This document shows positions 34,413-43,367 of a stretch of DNA of 64,000 nt, one piece after another. The notes beneath the pieces were generated by a model. The model did no database searches and had not been told where the DNA came from. It saw only the letters and a program-made list of their open reading frames with translations. A program made the position numbers and the translations under genes. Origin of the DNA: an uncultured Flavobacteriaceae bacterium (GTDB lineage: Bacteria; Bacteroidota; Bacteroidia; Flavobacteriales; Flavobacteriaceae). The DNA is taken from the NCBI GenBank assembly GCA_947494695.1, contig CANLWB010000005.1, positions 393,030-457,029 on the forward strand, in the 5' to 3' direction. Numbering within the stretch: the first letter of the stretch is position 1; each line of letters begins with the position of its first letter.

Positions 34413-35045
34413 ATGATACCTATTAGTGATTTATTATTATTTGCTTTAGCATCCTTGATTATGGTGATCTCACCCGGTCCAAATATGATTTATCTAATTT
34501 CAAGATCCATGTCTCAAGGAAAAAAAGCCGGAATTATATCGCTGTTTGGTGTTATGTGCGGATTCCTTTTTCATATCCTTATGGTGTCCTTTGGTTTAAC
34601 CGCCATCTTTTTTGCCGTACCCTATGCCTTTATAGTTGTTAAATTTCTAGGTGTAGGCTACCTGCTATATTTAGCTTATACCTCTGTAACATCTAAAAAG
34701 AATGTTTTTAATGCAAATAAGAACCTAAAATCGGATAAACCCTTTAAACTTTTCAATATTGGGCTATTAACAAATGTTCTAAATCCTAAAATGGCGGTCT
34801 TCTACCTGTCTTTCTTCCCCCAATTTATAAAACCTGAGTATGGTTCTATTTTTAGTCAAAGTCTTCAATTAGGAATGGTTCAAATACTCATCAGTTTTTC
34901 GGTTAATTTCTTAATTGTTATCTCTGCCGCTAAACTGGCTGGCTGGTTCTCAAAAAAACCGGTTTGGTTAAGTGTACAAAAATGGTTTATGGCTTCTGTA
35001 TTAACAGGACTTGCTGTTAAAATGGCCTTTGCAAAGGCTAAGTAA
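34413..35045 (+). CDS. LysE/RhtB-family amino acid exporter
   Basis: A 210-aa inner-membrane protein with six predicted transmembrane segments. Family markers are the N-terminal ISPGPNMIYLISRSMSQGKKAGIISLFGVMCG, where the G-P-N-x-x-x-x-x-x-x-x-G-x-x-x-G pattern is characteristic, and the central LTNVLNPKMAVFYLSFFPQFI, the conserved N-P-K motif. The family exports amino acids and derivatives such as homoserine, threonine or lysine. The gene follows the exported RidA gene on the same strand, so the pair may deal with amino-acid-derived metabolites. It converges on the GntP gene with a 136-bp gap in which no strong terminator is visible. Confidence 0.88.
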   Translation: MIPISDLLLFALASLIMVISPGPNMIYLISRSMSQGKKAGIISLFGVMCGFLFHILMVSFGLTAIFFAVPYAFIVVKFLGVGYLLYLAYTSVTSKKNVFNANKNLKSDKPFKLFNIGLLTNVLNPKMAVFYLSFFPQFIKPEYGSIFSQSLQLGMVQILISFSVNFLIVISAAKLAGWFSKKPVWLSVQKWFMASVLTGLAVKMAFAKAK

Positions 35046-35181
35046 GGTCGATCATTTCTGAACTACCATTTGGGTAAAGAATTTAAAACGTGTACCGTTG
35101 AGAACAAACGGAAAAGACTTTATATCGGTGGATATTTTCAAAGAAGTAAAGTACGCAACTTTAGATTTTGAAGATTGTATT

Positions 35182-36525
35182 TCAGAAAAACAGCGATAAT
35201 ATACTAACACAAGCAAACCCCGTAACGGCCAAAATGGTGGTCATGGCAGTCCAGCTTTGGAAGGTCTGTTTTTCAGACAATCCCAGATATTTACCAACTA
35301 GCCAAAATCCGCTGTCATTCACATGGGACATGATACTCGCTCCTGAGGCTACTGCAATTACCAACAACGCCTTCATGGGATCTGATATTGACTCCATCAT
35401 AAGTGGCGCTGTAAGTCCAGCTGCCGTGATCATCGCTACGGTTGCAGACCCTTGCAGAACGCGAATAATAGCTGCCGAAAAGAATGCTAAAAACAAAATA
35501 CTTACCCCCTCTTTGGCAAAATAACCCGCTAACATTTCACCAGCTCCAGTATTTACCAACATTTGTTTAAAAACACCACCTGCCCCAGTTATTAATATAA
35601 TTATACCTGCTGGTGCCATTGATTTCGTACTCATATCAAGTAACTGGACTTTGGTAAAAGCTCTACGGATTCCTAAAGCGTACCAGGCTACTAAATTTGC
35701 AATGATAAGAGCAGAAAACGGATGACCAATCATCCCTATCCAAGCCAAAACGTCTACAGGTATTATTTGCGCTCCAATTAATGGACTATTCAATATGGTG
35801 TTTATAACAATGAGTAAAATTGGAATTGCAATAATGCTTAATACCATACCTGCCGACGGTAGTTCTTTGTGTTCCTTAGTCTTCAGGATTACCTCGAGTT
35901 TAGATGCATCCACCCGATTTGATATAAACCTTCCAAACACAGGCCCACATAATACAGCCGTTGGAATTCCCACCAGTAAGCCAAAGAAAATAACCCAACC
36001 TAAGTCTGCCTTTAAAATATCGGCAACAGCTACCGGGCCCGGAGTTGGGGGAATAAAAGTATGAGTTATGGCTAACCCGGCCAATAAGGGCATACCATAT
36101 AGCAATATTGGTTTTCCTGTTTTCTTTTGAAGCGCATAGACCATGGGCACCAAAATAATAAAGGCTACTTCGAAGAATACAGGTATAGCTACAATAAAAC
36201 CAGTGAGCATAAGTGCCCAGGGCGAGCGTTCCACACCAAATTTTTTCAATAGTGAGGTTGCCAAAGATTCTGCCCCTCCCGAATGTTCTAGAATAGCTCC
36301 AAAAATGCCTCCTAAGCCTACTACTAATGCCACAAAGCCAAGTGTACTCCCCATACCCTCTTGCATGGTTTTCACAATGGCCAGAGGTTCCATTCCTGCT
36401 ACAATACCAACCACAATACTCGCAATTAGTAACGCTATAAAAGCCTGTATCTTAAATACGAGAATAAGTACCAATAAAGTGATCACTCCTAAAATCACCG
36501 AACTTAAAAGATCAAAATCTATCAT
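35182..36525 (-). CDS. gntP: GntP-family gluconate:H+ symporter
   Basis: A 447-aa permease with about 12-14 hydrophobic segments. GntP/GntT family signatures include GGIFGAILEHSGGAESLA, HTFIPPTPGPVAVADIL and the C-terminal SHVNDSGFWLVGKYLGLSEKQTFQSWT. An upstream frame extends to 36657, but the Met at 36525 is chosen because its ATG overlaps the Gnd stop as ATGA, a classical coupling arrangement. The longer form would have an unlikely polar N-terminus. It imports gluconate or related aldonates with protons. As the last gene of the GH3/GntK/Gnd/GntP string, it supplies the substrate for the two preceding enzymes. Confidence 0.88.
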   Translation of the reverse strand: MIDFDLLSSVILGVITLLVLILVFKIQAFIALLIASIVVGIVAGMEPLAIVKTMQEGMGSTLGFVALVVGLGGIFGAILEHSGGAESLATSLLKKFGVERSPWALMLTGFIVAIPVFFEVAFIILVPMVYALQKKTGKPILLYGMPLLAGLAITHTFIPPTPGPVAVADILKADLGWVIFFGLLVGIPTAVLCGPVFGRFISNRVDASKLEVILKTKEHKELPSAGMVLSIIAIPILLIVINTILNSPLIGAQIIPVDVLAWIGMIGHPFSALIIANLVAWYALGIRRAFTKVQLLDMSTKSMAPAGIIILITGAGGVFKQMLVNTGAGEMLAGYFAKEGVSILFLAFFSAAIIRVLQGSATVAMITAAGLTAPLMMESISDPMKALLVIAVASGASIMSHVNDSGFWLVGKYLGLSEKQTFQSWTAMTTILAVTGFACVSILSLFF

Positions 36526-37925
36526 AATTGGTTCCATTTGGTATGAAAGAATCCATGTTCGGGGTCTCCTATTTTTTGATAGGCATGGGCTCCAAAGTAA
36601 TCGCGTTGCGCCTGAATTAGATTTGCTGGAAGACGCTCCGTTGTCATAGCGACCCAATAGTTATAGGCAGACCAAAATGTATCTAAAGGAATTCTATGAG
36701 CTAAGCTATATGTAATCATTTCCACGACATCTTCCTCTGAAGAAACAAGCATATTCCTCAAAGTTGAAGCATCTAGATAACTATTATAATTCTTAAAAGT
36801 CGCAACAGAAGCTTCCATAAATTCCGATCGAATAATACATCCGTTTGTCCAGATTCTGGCTATTTCAGACAAGTCTAATTTCCAGTTAAATGTTTGAGAA
36901 GCCTTTTGCAGCAATTCAAAACCTTGATGATGATTTATAATTCTCGCAAATCGATAGGCCTTTTTTAACTGTTCAAAATCTGGTGTTTTGGATACTTTAG
37001 ACGATCCTGTTATAAAACCTGATAATGTTTTTCTTTTTGCTTTAAAGGAAGACAAATATCTGGCAAAAACAGCAGAGGACATCATCGTATTTACTGTTCC
37101 CAAATCGCATGCAGATTTTGTAGACCATGCCCCGGTACCTTTATTACCAGCTTGGTCTAAAATAGTATCTAGAACGTAAGTGCCATCTTCCTCCTTTTTA
37201 AAAATATCTATGGTTATTTCTAGCAAATAACTTGATAAATTCGTTTTATTCCAGTCCGATAATATGGTTTCTATACCGTTATGGCTTATGGTAGGTGATA
37301 ATAGAGCATAAACCTCTGCCAATAATTGCATTTCCACGTATTCAATGCCATTATGAACCATTTTAACAAAATGCCCGGCTCCCTCTGACCCAACGTAACC
37401 ACAACACGCCTTTCCTTGTATATCTCTCGCAGAAATAGCCTCTAAAACCGGAGCTATAATAAGGTAACCTTCCCTGGAACCTCCCAACATAATTGAAGGC
37501 CCTGTTCTGGCACCTTCCTCGCCTCCGGAGATCCCACATCCAACAAAATGTATCCCTTTACGACTTAAATATGCTGTTCTTCTTTTGGTATCCAGATAAT
37601 GAGAATTTCCGCCATCGATAAGAACGTCTCCTTGAGATAATAAGGGTATTAATTGTGTAATAACCTCATCAATGGCGTTACCAGCTTTTATCATGACCAA
37701 TATCTTTCTGGGGCGTTCTAAAGATTTCACAAAGGCTTTTAAGTTAGTAAAACCTTCAATTTGCATCTGGTCATTTGCTTTTTCCAGAAAAGCATCAACA
37801 TGATGTTCTTCTCCAGGAATGGTTCTATTGTAAACCGATAAGCTAAAACCTTTTTCGGCAATATTTAAGCTTAGGCTGCTTCCCATAACTCCAAGTCCGA
37901 TAACTCCAAAAAATGACTGTTCCAT
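36522..37925 (-). CDS. gnd: 6-phosphogluconate dehydrogenase (decarboxylating)
   Basis: A 467-aa cytoplasmic enzyme that oxidises 6-phosphogluconate to ribulose-5-phosphate and CO2 with NADP(H). The Rossmann motif is GVIGLGVMGSSLSLNIA, with FGVIG at the N-terminus. Substrate residues sit in IDGGNSHYLDTKRR, GCGISGGEEGARTGPSIMLGG and KMVHNGIEYVEMQL, which holds the catalytic Lys and the conserved N-G-I-E-Y. IFKKEEDG, DQAGNKGTGAWS and the C-terminal QRDYFGAHAYQ are also typical of the family. Length is normal. It lies 3 bp downstream of gluconokinase and overlaps GntP by 4 bp. No glucose-6-phosphate dehydrogenase gene is in the window, so the unit fits gluconate catabolism. Confidence 0.94.
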   Translation of the reverse strand: MEQSFFGVIGLGVMGSSLSLNIAEKGFSLSVYNRTIPGEEHHVDAFLEKANDQMQIEGFTNLKAFVKSLERPRKILVMIKAGNAIDEVITQLIPLLSQGDVLIDGGNSHYLDTKRRTAYLSRKGIHFVGCGISGGEEGARTGPSIMLGGSREGYLIIAPVLEAISARDIQGKACCGYVGSEGAGHFVKMVHNGIEYVEMQLLAEVYALLSPTISHNGIETILSDWNKTNLSSYLLEITIDIFKKEEDGTYVLDTILDQAGNKGTGAWSTKSACDLGTVNTMMSSAVFARYLSSFKAKRKTLSGFITGSSKVSKTPDFEQLKKAYRFARIINHHQGFELLQKASQTFNWKLDLSEIARIWTNGCIIRSEFMEASVATFKNYNSYLDASTLRNMLVSSEEDVVEMITYSLAHRIPLDTFWSAYNYWVAMTTERLPANLIQAQRDYFGAHAYQKIGDPEHGFFHTKWNQL

Positions 37926-37928
37926 GTG

Positions 37929-38405
37929 TTACAATTTTGAGATGATATGATTTATAATGTCATTCGGTGGTTTTGTAACATCTGCCTGTATTCCATACTT
38001 TGGTATTTCTAAATCTTTGAACTGTGATTCTAATAAGTCTACACTCATAAAATGTCCTTTTCTTGCTTTTATCCGTGCTTCAATCAATTCTACATGACCA
38101 GAAAGATACACCCAAATCACATCCTTACACTTTGAAGTAAGCCATGTTCTATACGTTTCTTTTAAGGCAGAGCACGCTAAAATGGCACCTCTCATTTTCG
38201 ACCATTCTTCTAATTTATGGGCCAACAGGTTTAACCATGGGAATCTATCTGCATCATTTAATGGGATCTTCTGTGCCATTTTTTTTATGTTAGATTCTGG
38301 ATGAAAATCATCTCCATCAAAAAACGGAATATTCGTCTCTTTAGATAATTGCTTTCCAATTGTTGTTTTTCCACATCCGCTAACGCCCATAATTATTATG
38401 ATCAT
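37929..38405 (-). CDS. gntK: Gluconokinase
   Basis: A 158-aa P-loop kinase that phosphorylates gluconate to 6-phosphogluconate. The Walker A motif is GVSGCGKTT at about residues 7-15. Substrate/lid residues follow in FFDGDDFHPESNIKKMAQKIPLNDADRFPWL, the signature of bacterial gluconokinases, then ACSALKETYRTWL and KGHFMSVDLLESQF. Length is typical. The start is 4 bp after the GH3 gene end and its stop is 3 bp before Gnd, so it is a central gene of a tight operon with GH3, Gnd and GntP. Expression is therefore likely linked to the polysaccharide locus upstream. Confidence 0.93.
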   Translation of the reverse strand: MIIIIMGVSGCGKTTIGKQLSKETNIPFFDGDDFHPESNIKKMAQKIPLNDADRFPWLNLLAHKLEEWSKMRGAILACSALKETYRTWLTSKCKDVIWVYLSGHVELIEARIKARKGHFMSVDLLESQFKDLEIPKYGIQADVTKPPNDIINHIISKL

Positions 38406-38409
38406 TGAG

Positions 38410-40656
38410 TTATTCTTTTAAATAAAAAGTTTCTTTCAGGCCTGATGCCGCATGGGGCCCAATCCAAATATTGAAATCGCCTGTTTCGGCAGCACGCGTG
38501 CCTTCATGATTGGTAAATTTTAAATCGTCTGATGATATCCTGAATGTCATTTGTTTAGTCTCACCAGGTTTTACCGTAACATGTTGAAACCGCTTTAACT
38601 CTTTTACTGGTCTAGTAATGCTTCCAACAACATCTTGTGTATACAATTGAACGATCTCCTTTCCTGGCCGGTCTCCCAAATTTGCAATTGATACTTTAAC
38701 TTCTAAGGTATCATTAAAACCAATGGTATCTTTCGATATTTTTAAATCATCATATTTAAACTGCGTATATCCAAGTCCATAACCAAAGGGGAAATGTGGT
38801 GTGTATCCAATATCCAAATAATGAGAATCGTTTCCTAAAGAGCTTTGCCAGGCTCCAATTGGAATGTCATACATGGCCACGTAATCCTGTTTATTAGCTG
38901 GACGACCTGTATTCTTATGGTTGTAAAAATAAGGCAACTGTCCAGAGGATTTTGGCCATGTTACCGGTAGTCTACCTTCCGGTTCTCTTTCACCATAAAG
39001 GACTTGTTGCAATGCCGGTCCTCCCATGGTTCCGGGGTGCCAGAACATTAAAACAGCGTCAACATCATCAATAATATTTGTAATGGTAATGGGGCGTCCT
39101 GCCATAATGACCAGGATTATTGGTTTTCCGGTTTTACTCAATGTCTTTATTAAATCTTCTTGTGCTCCCGGAAGATTTATTACAGCCCGACTATGCGCTT
39201 CTCCCGACAAAATGGCTTCCTCCCCAGCAACAAAAACAATCACATCTGATTGTTTTGCCACCCGAATTGCTTTTTCAAATCCTTCTGTAGATCGATCTCT
39301 ACTATGGGTTAATACGGGTTCGAATACAACATTCAAATTAGCCGTTTCGAATGCCTTAAAAGGCGTTATTGAATGCTCCTCTTCCCCATCGAAAGTCCAG
39401 GTTCCCATTTGATCCAATGGTGCATTGGCCAATGGTCCCATTAATGCCACCTTCATATCACTAGACAAGGGTAACACTCCATTGTTTTTAAGCAATACTG
39501 AACTTTTAATAGCGGCTTCCTCGGCTGCTTTTAAATGACTTTTGGCATAAAAACTGGCTTCATTATTTTTATCACGGTAAGGCGTCTTAAATAACCCCAT
39601 TCTAAGCTTAATTCTTAAAATATTTTTTACAAAACCATCCAATTGTGAACGTGTTATAACACCTTCTTCTATCAGTTCTTTTAAATGATTCTCATAAGCT
39701 TTGCTGGTCATTTCCATATCTAATCCCGCTTTAGCCGATAGTTCGGCTGCATGTTTTTCGTCCGCCGCATAGCCATGTGCAATCATTTCAATAACCGAAT
39801 CCCAGTCACTAACTACAAAACCATCAAATTCCAACTCATCTCTCAATACCTCTTTTAGTAAATATGCATTGCCAGAAGCTGGAATACCATTTATTTCATT
39901 GAATGATGTCATAACCGTTGCTACTCCAGCATCTAGAGCGGCTTTAAATGGCGGTAAATAGACATTACGAAGTAAAGGTTCTGGTATTAATGTGGTATTA
40001 TAATCTCTTCCTCCCATAGCTGCTCCATAACCAATATAGTGCTTGGCACATGCAGCTATACTTGTTGATCCATTTAAAGAATCTCCCTGAAACCCTTTTA
40101 TATATGCTTTTCCTAAAACGGATGCCAGATACGGATCTTCTCCCGGGGATTCGGCTATTCTACCCCATCTGCTATCTCGGGCAATATCCAACATGGGTGC
40201 AAAGGTCCAGTTAATCCCAACAGAACGCGCTTCTATAGCTGCCACTCTTGAAGAAGATCTTACCACATTCTCATCCCAGGATGCTGCCATTCCCAAAGGA
40301 ATTGGAAACACAGTTTTAAACCCATGAACAATGTCTCTTCCAAAGATAATTGGAATGTTATTCGGACTTTCTTCTACAGCGATTCTTTGTAGTTCGTCCA
40401 CAAACTCAACATTCATAACGTTTAGTAATGCTCCTACTTTCCCCTGCCTCACATCCTCTTTTAATGCTTCCGATAATACTTTCGATCGACTGGAGGTTCC
40501 TCGTAAATTGGTTTGACCTATTTTTTCATTCAGAGTCATTTTAGACAGCAAACTATCTATGAATTGTTCTTCGGCATGATCACTAACTTTTAATGTCGCG
40601 TCCTTATTAGAACAACTCATTACAATACATCCTATAAATATTAAATAATACTTCAT
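38410..40656 (-). CDS. GH3 beta-glucosidase-like lipoprotein (BglX type)
   Basis: A 748-aa family 3 glycoside hydrolase. A lipoprotein signal is at residues 1-15 (YYLIFIGCIVMSCSN). The (beta/alpha)8 domain has KIGQTNLRG, IFGRDIVHGFKTVFPIPLGMAASWD, the nucleophile segment FDGFVVSDWDS (Asp284), and KHYIGYGAAMGGRDYN. The alpha/beta sandwich and the C-terminal FnIII-like domain (PGKEIVQLYTQDVVGSITRPVKELKRFQHV) are complete. It releases glucose from beta-glucans or other beta-linked oligosaccharides, probably in the periplasm. It is the second of two GH3 genes and is followed at 4 bp by gluconokinase, so its product may feed the gluconate genes. Confidence 0.9.
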   Translation of the reverse strand: MKYYLIFIGCIVMSCSNKDATLKVSDHAEEQFIDSLLSKMTLNEKIGQTNLRGTSSRSKVLSEALKEDVRQGKVGALLNVMNVEFVDELQRIAVEESPNNIPIIFGRDIVHGFKTVFPIPLGMAASWDENVVRSSSRVAAIEARSVGINWTFAPMLDIARDSRWGRIAESPGEDPYLASVLGKAYIKGFQGDSLNGSTSIAACAKHYIGYGAAMGGRDYNTTLIPEPLLRNVYLPPFKAALDAGVATVMTSFNEINGIPASGNAYLLKEVLRDELEFDGFVVSDWDSVIEMIAHGYAADEKHAAELSAKAGLDMEMTSKAYENHLKELIEEGVITRSQLDGFVKNILRIKLRMGLFKTPYRDKNNEASFYAKSHLKAAEEAAIKSSVLLKNNGVLPLSSDMKVALMGPLANAPLDQMGTWTFDGEEEHSITPFKAFETANLNVVFEPVLTHSRDRSTEGFEKAIRVAKQSDVIVFVAGEEAILSGEAHSRAVINLPGAQEDLIKTLSKTGKPIILVIMAGRPITITNIIDDVDAVLMFWHPGTMGGPALQQVLYGEREPEGRLPVTWPKSSGQLPYFYNHKNTGRPANKQDYVAMYDIPIGAWQSSLGNDSHYLDIGYTPHFPFGYGLGYTQFKYDDLKISKDTIGFNDTLEVKVSIANLGDRPGKEIVQLYTQDVVGSITRPVKELKRFQHVTVKPGETKQMTFRISSDDLKFTNHEGTRAAETGDFNIWIGPHAASGLKETFYLKE

Positions 40657-40739
40657 GCAAACAAGACTTTAAATCTTAATTATCAGTTCAATGTTAAGTT
40701 ACAGCAGGTTTTATGTTCTAAACTTAATAGAGCTTCCGG

Positions 40740-42920
40740 TTATTTTATCTCAAATTTTATGGTCTGCGAAATACGATTAGATGCATTGCCTATATGCATG
40801 ACATACTTCCCTTTTTCCAAATTCCAATCGGCTATATCCGCATCATAGAACGCCAGACTATTAACATCTACTACTATGTTAACAGATGCGGTCATCCCAT
40901 TTTCAACGACCACTTTCTTAAAGCCTTTTAATTCTTTTAGAGCTCTTTTAACTTTAGATTTTTGCTTCCCGATATACACCTGAATAACTTCTGCACCAGA
41001 AACCTCACCTGTATTTGAAACCTCACCTGAAACCGTTATTTGCTCGCCATTGGAATACGATTTTTTATCAATTTTGAAGTTAGACAGGTCAAACGAGGTA
41101 TAAGACAATCCTTCACCAAAAGCAAACAAAGGGGGAATCTTTTTGGTATCATGCCAACGGTACCCTACTAAAATATCTTCTTTGTAATACTGATTAACAC
41201 CATCTCCTGGGTAGGACAGTTCTCCAAAATAATGAGCGGCATTATCCTTTAATTTTGCAGGAAAAGAGAATGGCAGCTTTCCCGATGGGTTTACATCTCC
41301 ACTAATAACATCGGCCAGAGCTGCACCTCCCATAGTACCCAAATACCAGCCTTGTATAAGTCCATTTACTTGATCTATCCAGGGCATATCTACTGCATTT
41401 CCTGTTAATAATATCATTCCTATATTATTGTTAACAGCTGCTATGTCCTGTAATAATGCGCCTTGTCCAAAAGGCAATTCAAACGCCCTTCTATCATCCC
41501 CTTCACAATCTTGTAAATGACTTTTGTTAAGCCCACCAAAGAATAGTACTAAGTTGGCTTCCTTAGCCACATTAATGGCTTCTTTTTTTAATGAATCGGC
41601 ATCCCATTCTGAAGGCAGTACTTTATCATAGGCCGAAGGCCCTGAGGCATACCCCATGGCATGTATAATTTTGGCATTCTTAAAACGTTTTTTTAATCCT
41701 TCTAAGGGAGAGATTTCAAATTTTGGTTTCAATTCAGATGATCCACCGCCTTTAGTCAAAGAACGTGTTGCATTTTCACCTATAACGGCAATTGTAATAT
41801 CTGCTGTATCTGCTATCGGAAAGCACTGGTTTTCATTTTTCAACAGTACAATCCCTTCTGTAGCAACCTTACGAGCCACATCATGGTGCTCTTTGTTATT
41901 CATTCTACCAAAAGATCTATTGGGATTCATTGAGGTTCTGTACATGAGCCTAAGAATTCTTCGTACTTTATCGTTTACCACAGCTTCTTCAACATTACCA
42001 CTTTTTAGCAACTTTAAAAATGGAGACGCTAAGAAATAATAATCATAATGATTAGCTGTTGTAACCCCTAATCCGTCTGTTCCCGTTCCCATTTCTATAT
42101 CTAGTCCATACATAGCTGCCTCATAGGTATCATGTGCCGCCCCCCAGTCTGTAATGACAGCCCCATCAAACCCCCAATCGGTCTTCAATATTTTATTGAT
42201 AAGCAATTCATTATGGGAACAATATTGATCTCTAAACTTATTATAAGCACTCATTATAGACCATACTTTGGCCTCTTGTACAGACGCCTTAAATGCCGGT
42301 AAATATATTTCATGCAAAGCACGATCGCTTACTTCAACGTTTATATGATCTCTCCATTTCTCTTGATTATTAAGTACATAATGCTTTACACATGCTGCCA
42401 CACCATTCTTTTGAACACCTTGTATGTAGGGTACAACCAGTTTAGAAGCCAAATATGGATCTTCTCCCATATACTCGAAGTTTCTACCATTCAATGGGGT
42501 TCTATAGATATTAACTCCAGGACCAAGTAAAACATCTTTTTTTCTATATCGCGCTTCTTCACCAACACTAACCCCATATGCCTTGGCTAAATTAGGATTG
42601 AAAGTAGATGCTAAACAGGTTAGTGCTGGAAACGCCGTAATAGAATCATTTGTCCAATTGGCATAGCCCCAATCGTCCCAATTTATCTCGGCTCTTACAC
42701 CATGAGGCCCATCCGACATCCATAATTCAGGAATTCCCAAGCGAGGCACACCAGGCGTGCTAAACTTGGATTGCGCATGGCACATCGCTACCTTTTCTTT
42801 AAGGGTTAATTGTGATAGGATACTATCAATTTTTTTTTCGATTTTCTCTTCGTTTTGTCCTGTTGCAATCATAGAAGTAAAAATTATAAAGACAATCGTT
42901 CTATAATACTGGTTAATCAT
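40740..42920 (-). CDS. GH3 beta-glucosidase-like enzyme (second paralogue)
   Basis: A 726-aa secreted family 3 glycoside hydrolase with signal peptide TIVFIIFTSMIATGQ (residues 9-22). The catalytic barrel shows LTLKEKVAMCHAQ, ELWMSDGPHGVRAE, FEYMGEDPYLAS, KHYVLNNQEKWRDH and the nucleophile segment FDGAVITDWGAAHD (Asp258). The alpha/beta domain has VLFFGGLNKSHLQDCEGDDRR, and the C-terminal FnIII-like domain SGAEVIQVYIGKQKSKVKRALKELKGF is complete. It differs strongly from the neighbouring GH3 and is probably specific for another linkage or chain end. It lies 83 bp upstream of the other GH3 and 447 bp downstream of the cytochrome gene, likely with its own promoter. Confidence 0.9.
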   Translation of the reverse strand: MINQYYRTIVFIIFTSMIATGQNEEKIEKKIDSILSQLTLKEKVAMCHAQSKFSTPGVPRLGIPELWMSDGPHGVRAEINWDDWGYANWTNDSITAFPALTCLASTFNPNLAKAYGVSVGEEARYRKKDVLLGPGVNIYRTPLNGRNFEYMGEDPYLASKLVVPYIQGVQKNGVAACVKHYVLNNQEKWRDHINVEVSDRALHEIYLPAFKASVQEAKVWSIMSAYNKFRDQYCSHNELLINKILKTDWGFDGAVITDWGAAHDTYEAAMYGLDIEMGTGTDGLGVTTANHYDYYFLASPFLKLLKSGNVEEAVVNDKVRRILRLMYRTSMNPNRSFGRMNNKEHHDVARKVATEGIVLLKNENQCFPIADTADITIAVIGENATRSLTKGGGSSELKPKFEISPLEGLKKRFKNAKIIHAMGYASGPSAYDKVLPSEWDADSLKKEAINVAKEANLVLFFGGLNKSHLQDCEGDDRRAFELPFGQGALLQDIAAVNNNIGMILLTGNAVDMPWIDQVNGLIQGWYLGTMGGAALADVISGDVNPSGKLPFSFPAKLKDNAAHYFGELSYPGDGVNQYYKEDILVGYRWHDTKKIPPLFAFGEGLSYTSFDLSNFKIDKKSYSNGEQITVSGEVSNTGEVSGAEVIQVYIGKQKSKVKRALKELKGFKKVVVENGMTASVNIVVDVNSLAFYDADIADWNLEKGKYVMHIGNASNRISQTIKFEIK

Positions 42921-43367
42921 TATTTTAATTGATTTTTTTATTGTTTTTTAAATAATATGTACTACCATCTTCGTTTACCTGAAGTAATAAATGTGAGTTT
43001 TTATATAACAACGCATGATTTAATTCTTTTTCTATTTATACTGTTAAACTTCATTTTACGCAACATTTTATACAATTTATGCTGTTTAATTTACTTTTAC
43101 ATTTTAACGGTATGTCAGACGTTGAGTTACCCCCTTTATAATTAAGGGGTAATCAACGTGAAAAACTAAACTAACTTTTACTGTAAAAGTTCTTTATTAT
43201 AAGACCCTTTGAAAATAAAAACGGGTAGCAATAAAACAGCAATTATGCTTTAAAAAATGAAATGTTTCATCTCCCTACGAAGTAAAATTTATTAGAATTG
43301 CTACTTAAGTTGCTGTTTACCTTAAAAAACACTTAGCAACAACGCATTGAACATAACGTTAATGCCA
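42921..43367. other. Intergenic region between cytochrome and GH3 genes
   Basis: No gene was found in these 447 bp. It contains a strong imperfect hairpin at 43120-43158 and GCAACATTTT at 43060-43069, which also occurs at 57331-57340 upstream of the GH5 gene. It probably holds a promoter for the minus-strand GH3/gnt operon. The 62-codon frame at 42957-43145 is not convincing. Confidence 0.5.
43120..43158. promoter_or_regulatory. Strong hairpin between cytochrome and GH3 genes
   Basis: CGTTGA (43120-43125) and TTACCCC (43127-43133) pair with GGGGTAA (43146-43152) and TCAACG (43153-43158), with one bulged base and a short AT loop. No T-run follows on the minus strand, so a mRNA-processing, stabilising or attenuating role is as likely as termination. 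Confidence 0.55.

Noticed and set aside
35168..36649. Plus-strand frames of 89-168 codons opposite GntP
   Set aside because: They are antisense shadows of a clear permease gene and have no domain support.
42957..43145. 62-codon plus-strand frame between the cytochrome and GH3 genes
   Set aside because: It runs through the strong hairpin and promoter region, and its hydrophobic composition reflects T-rich DNA.
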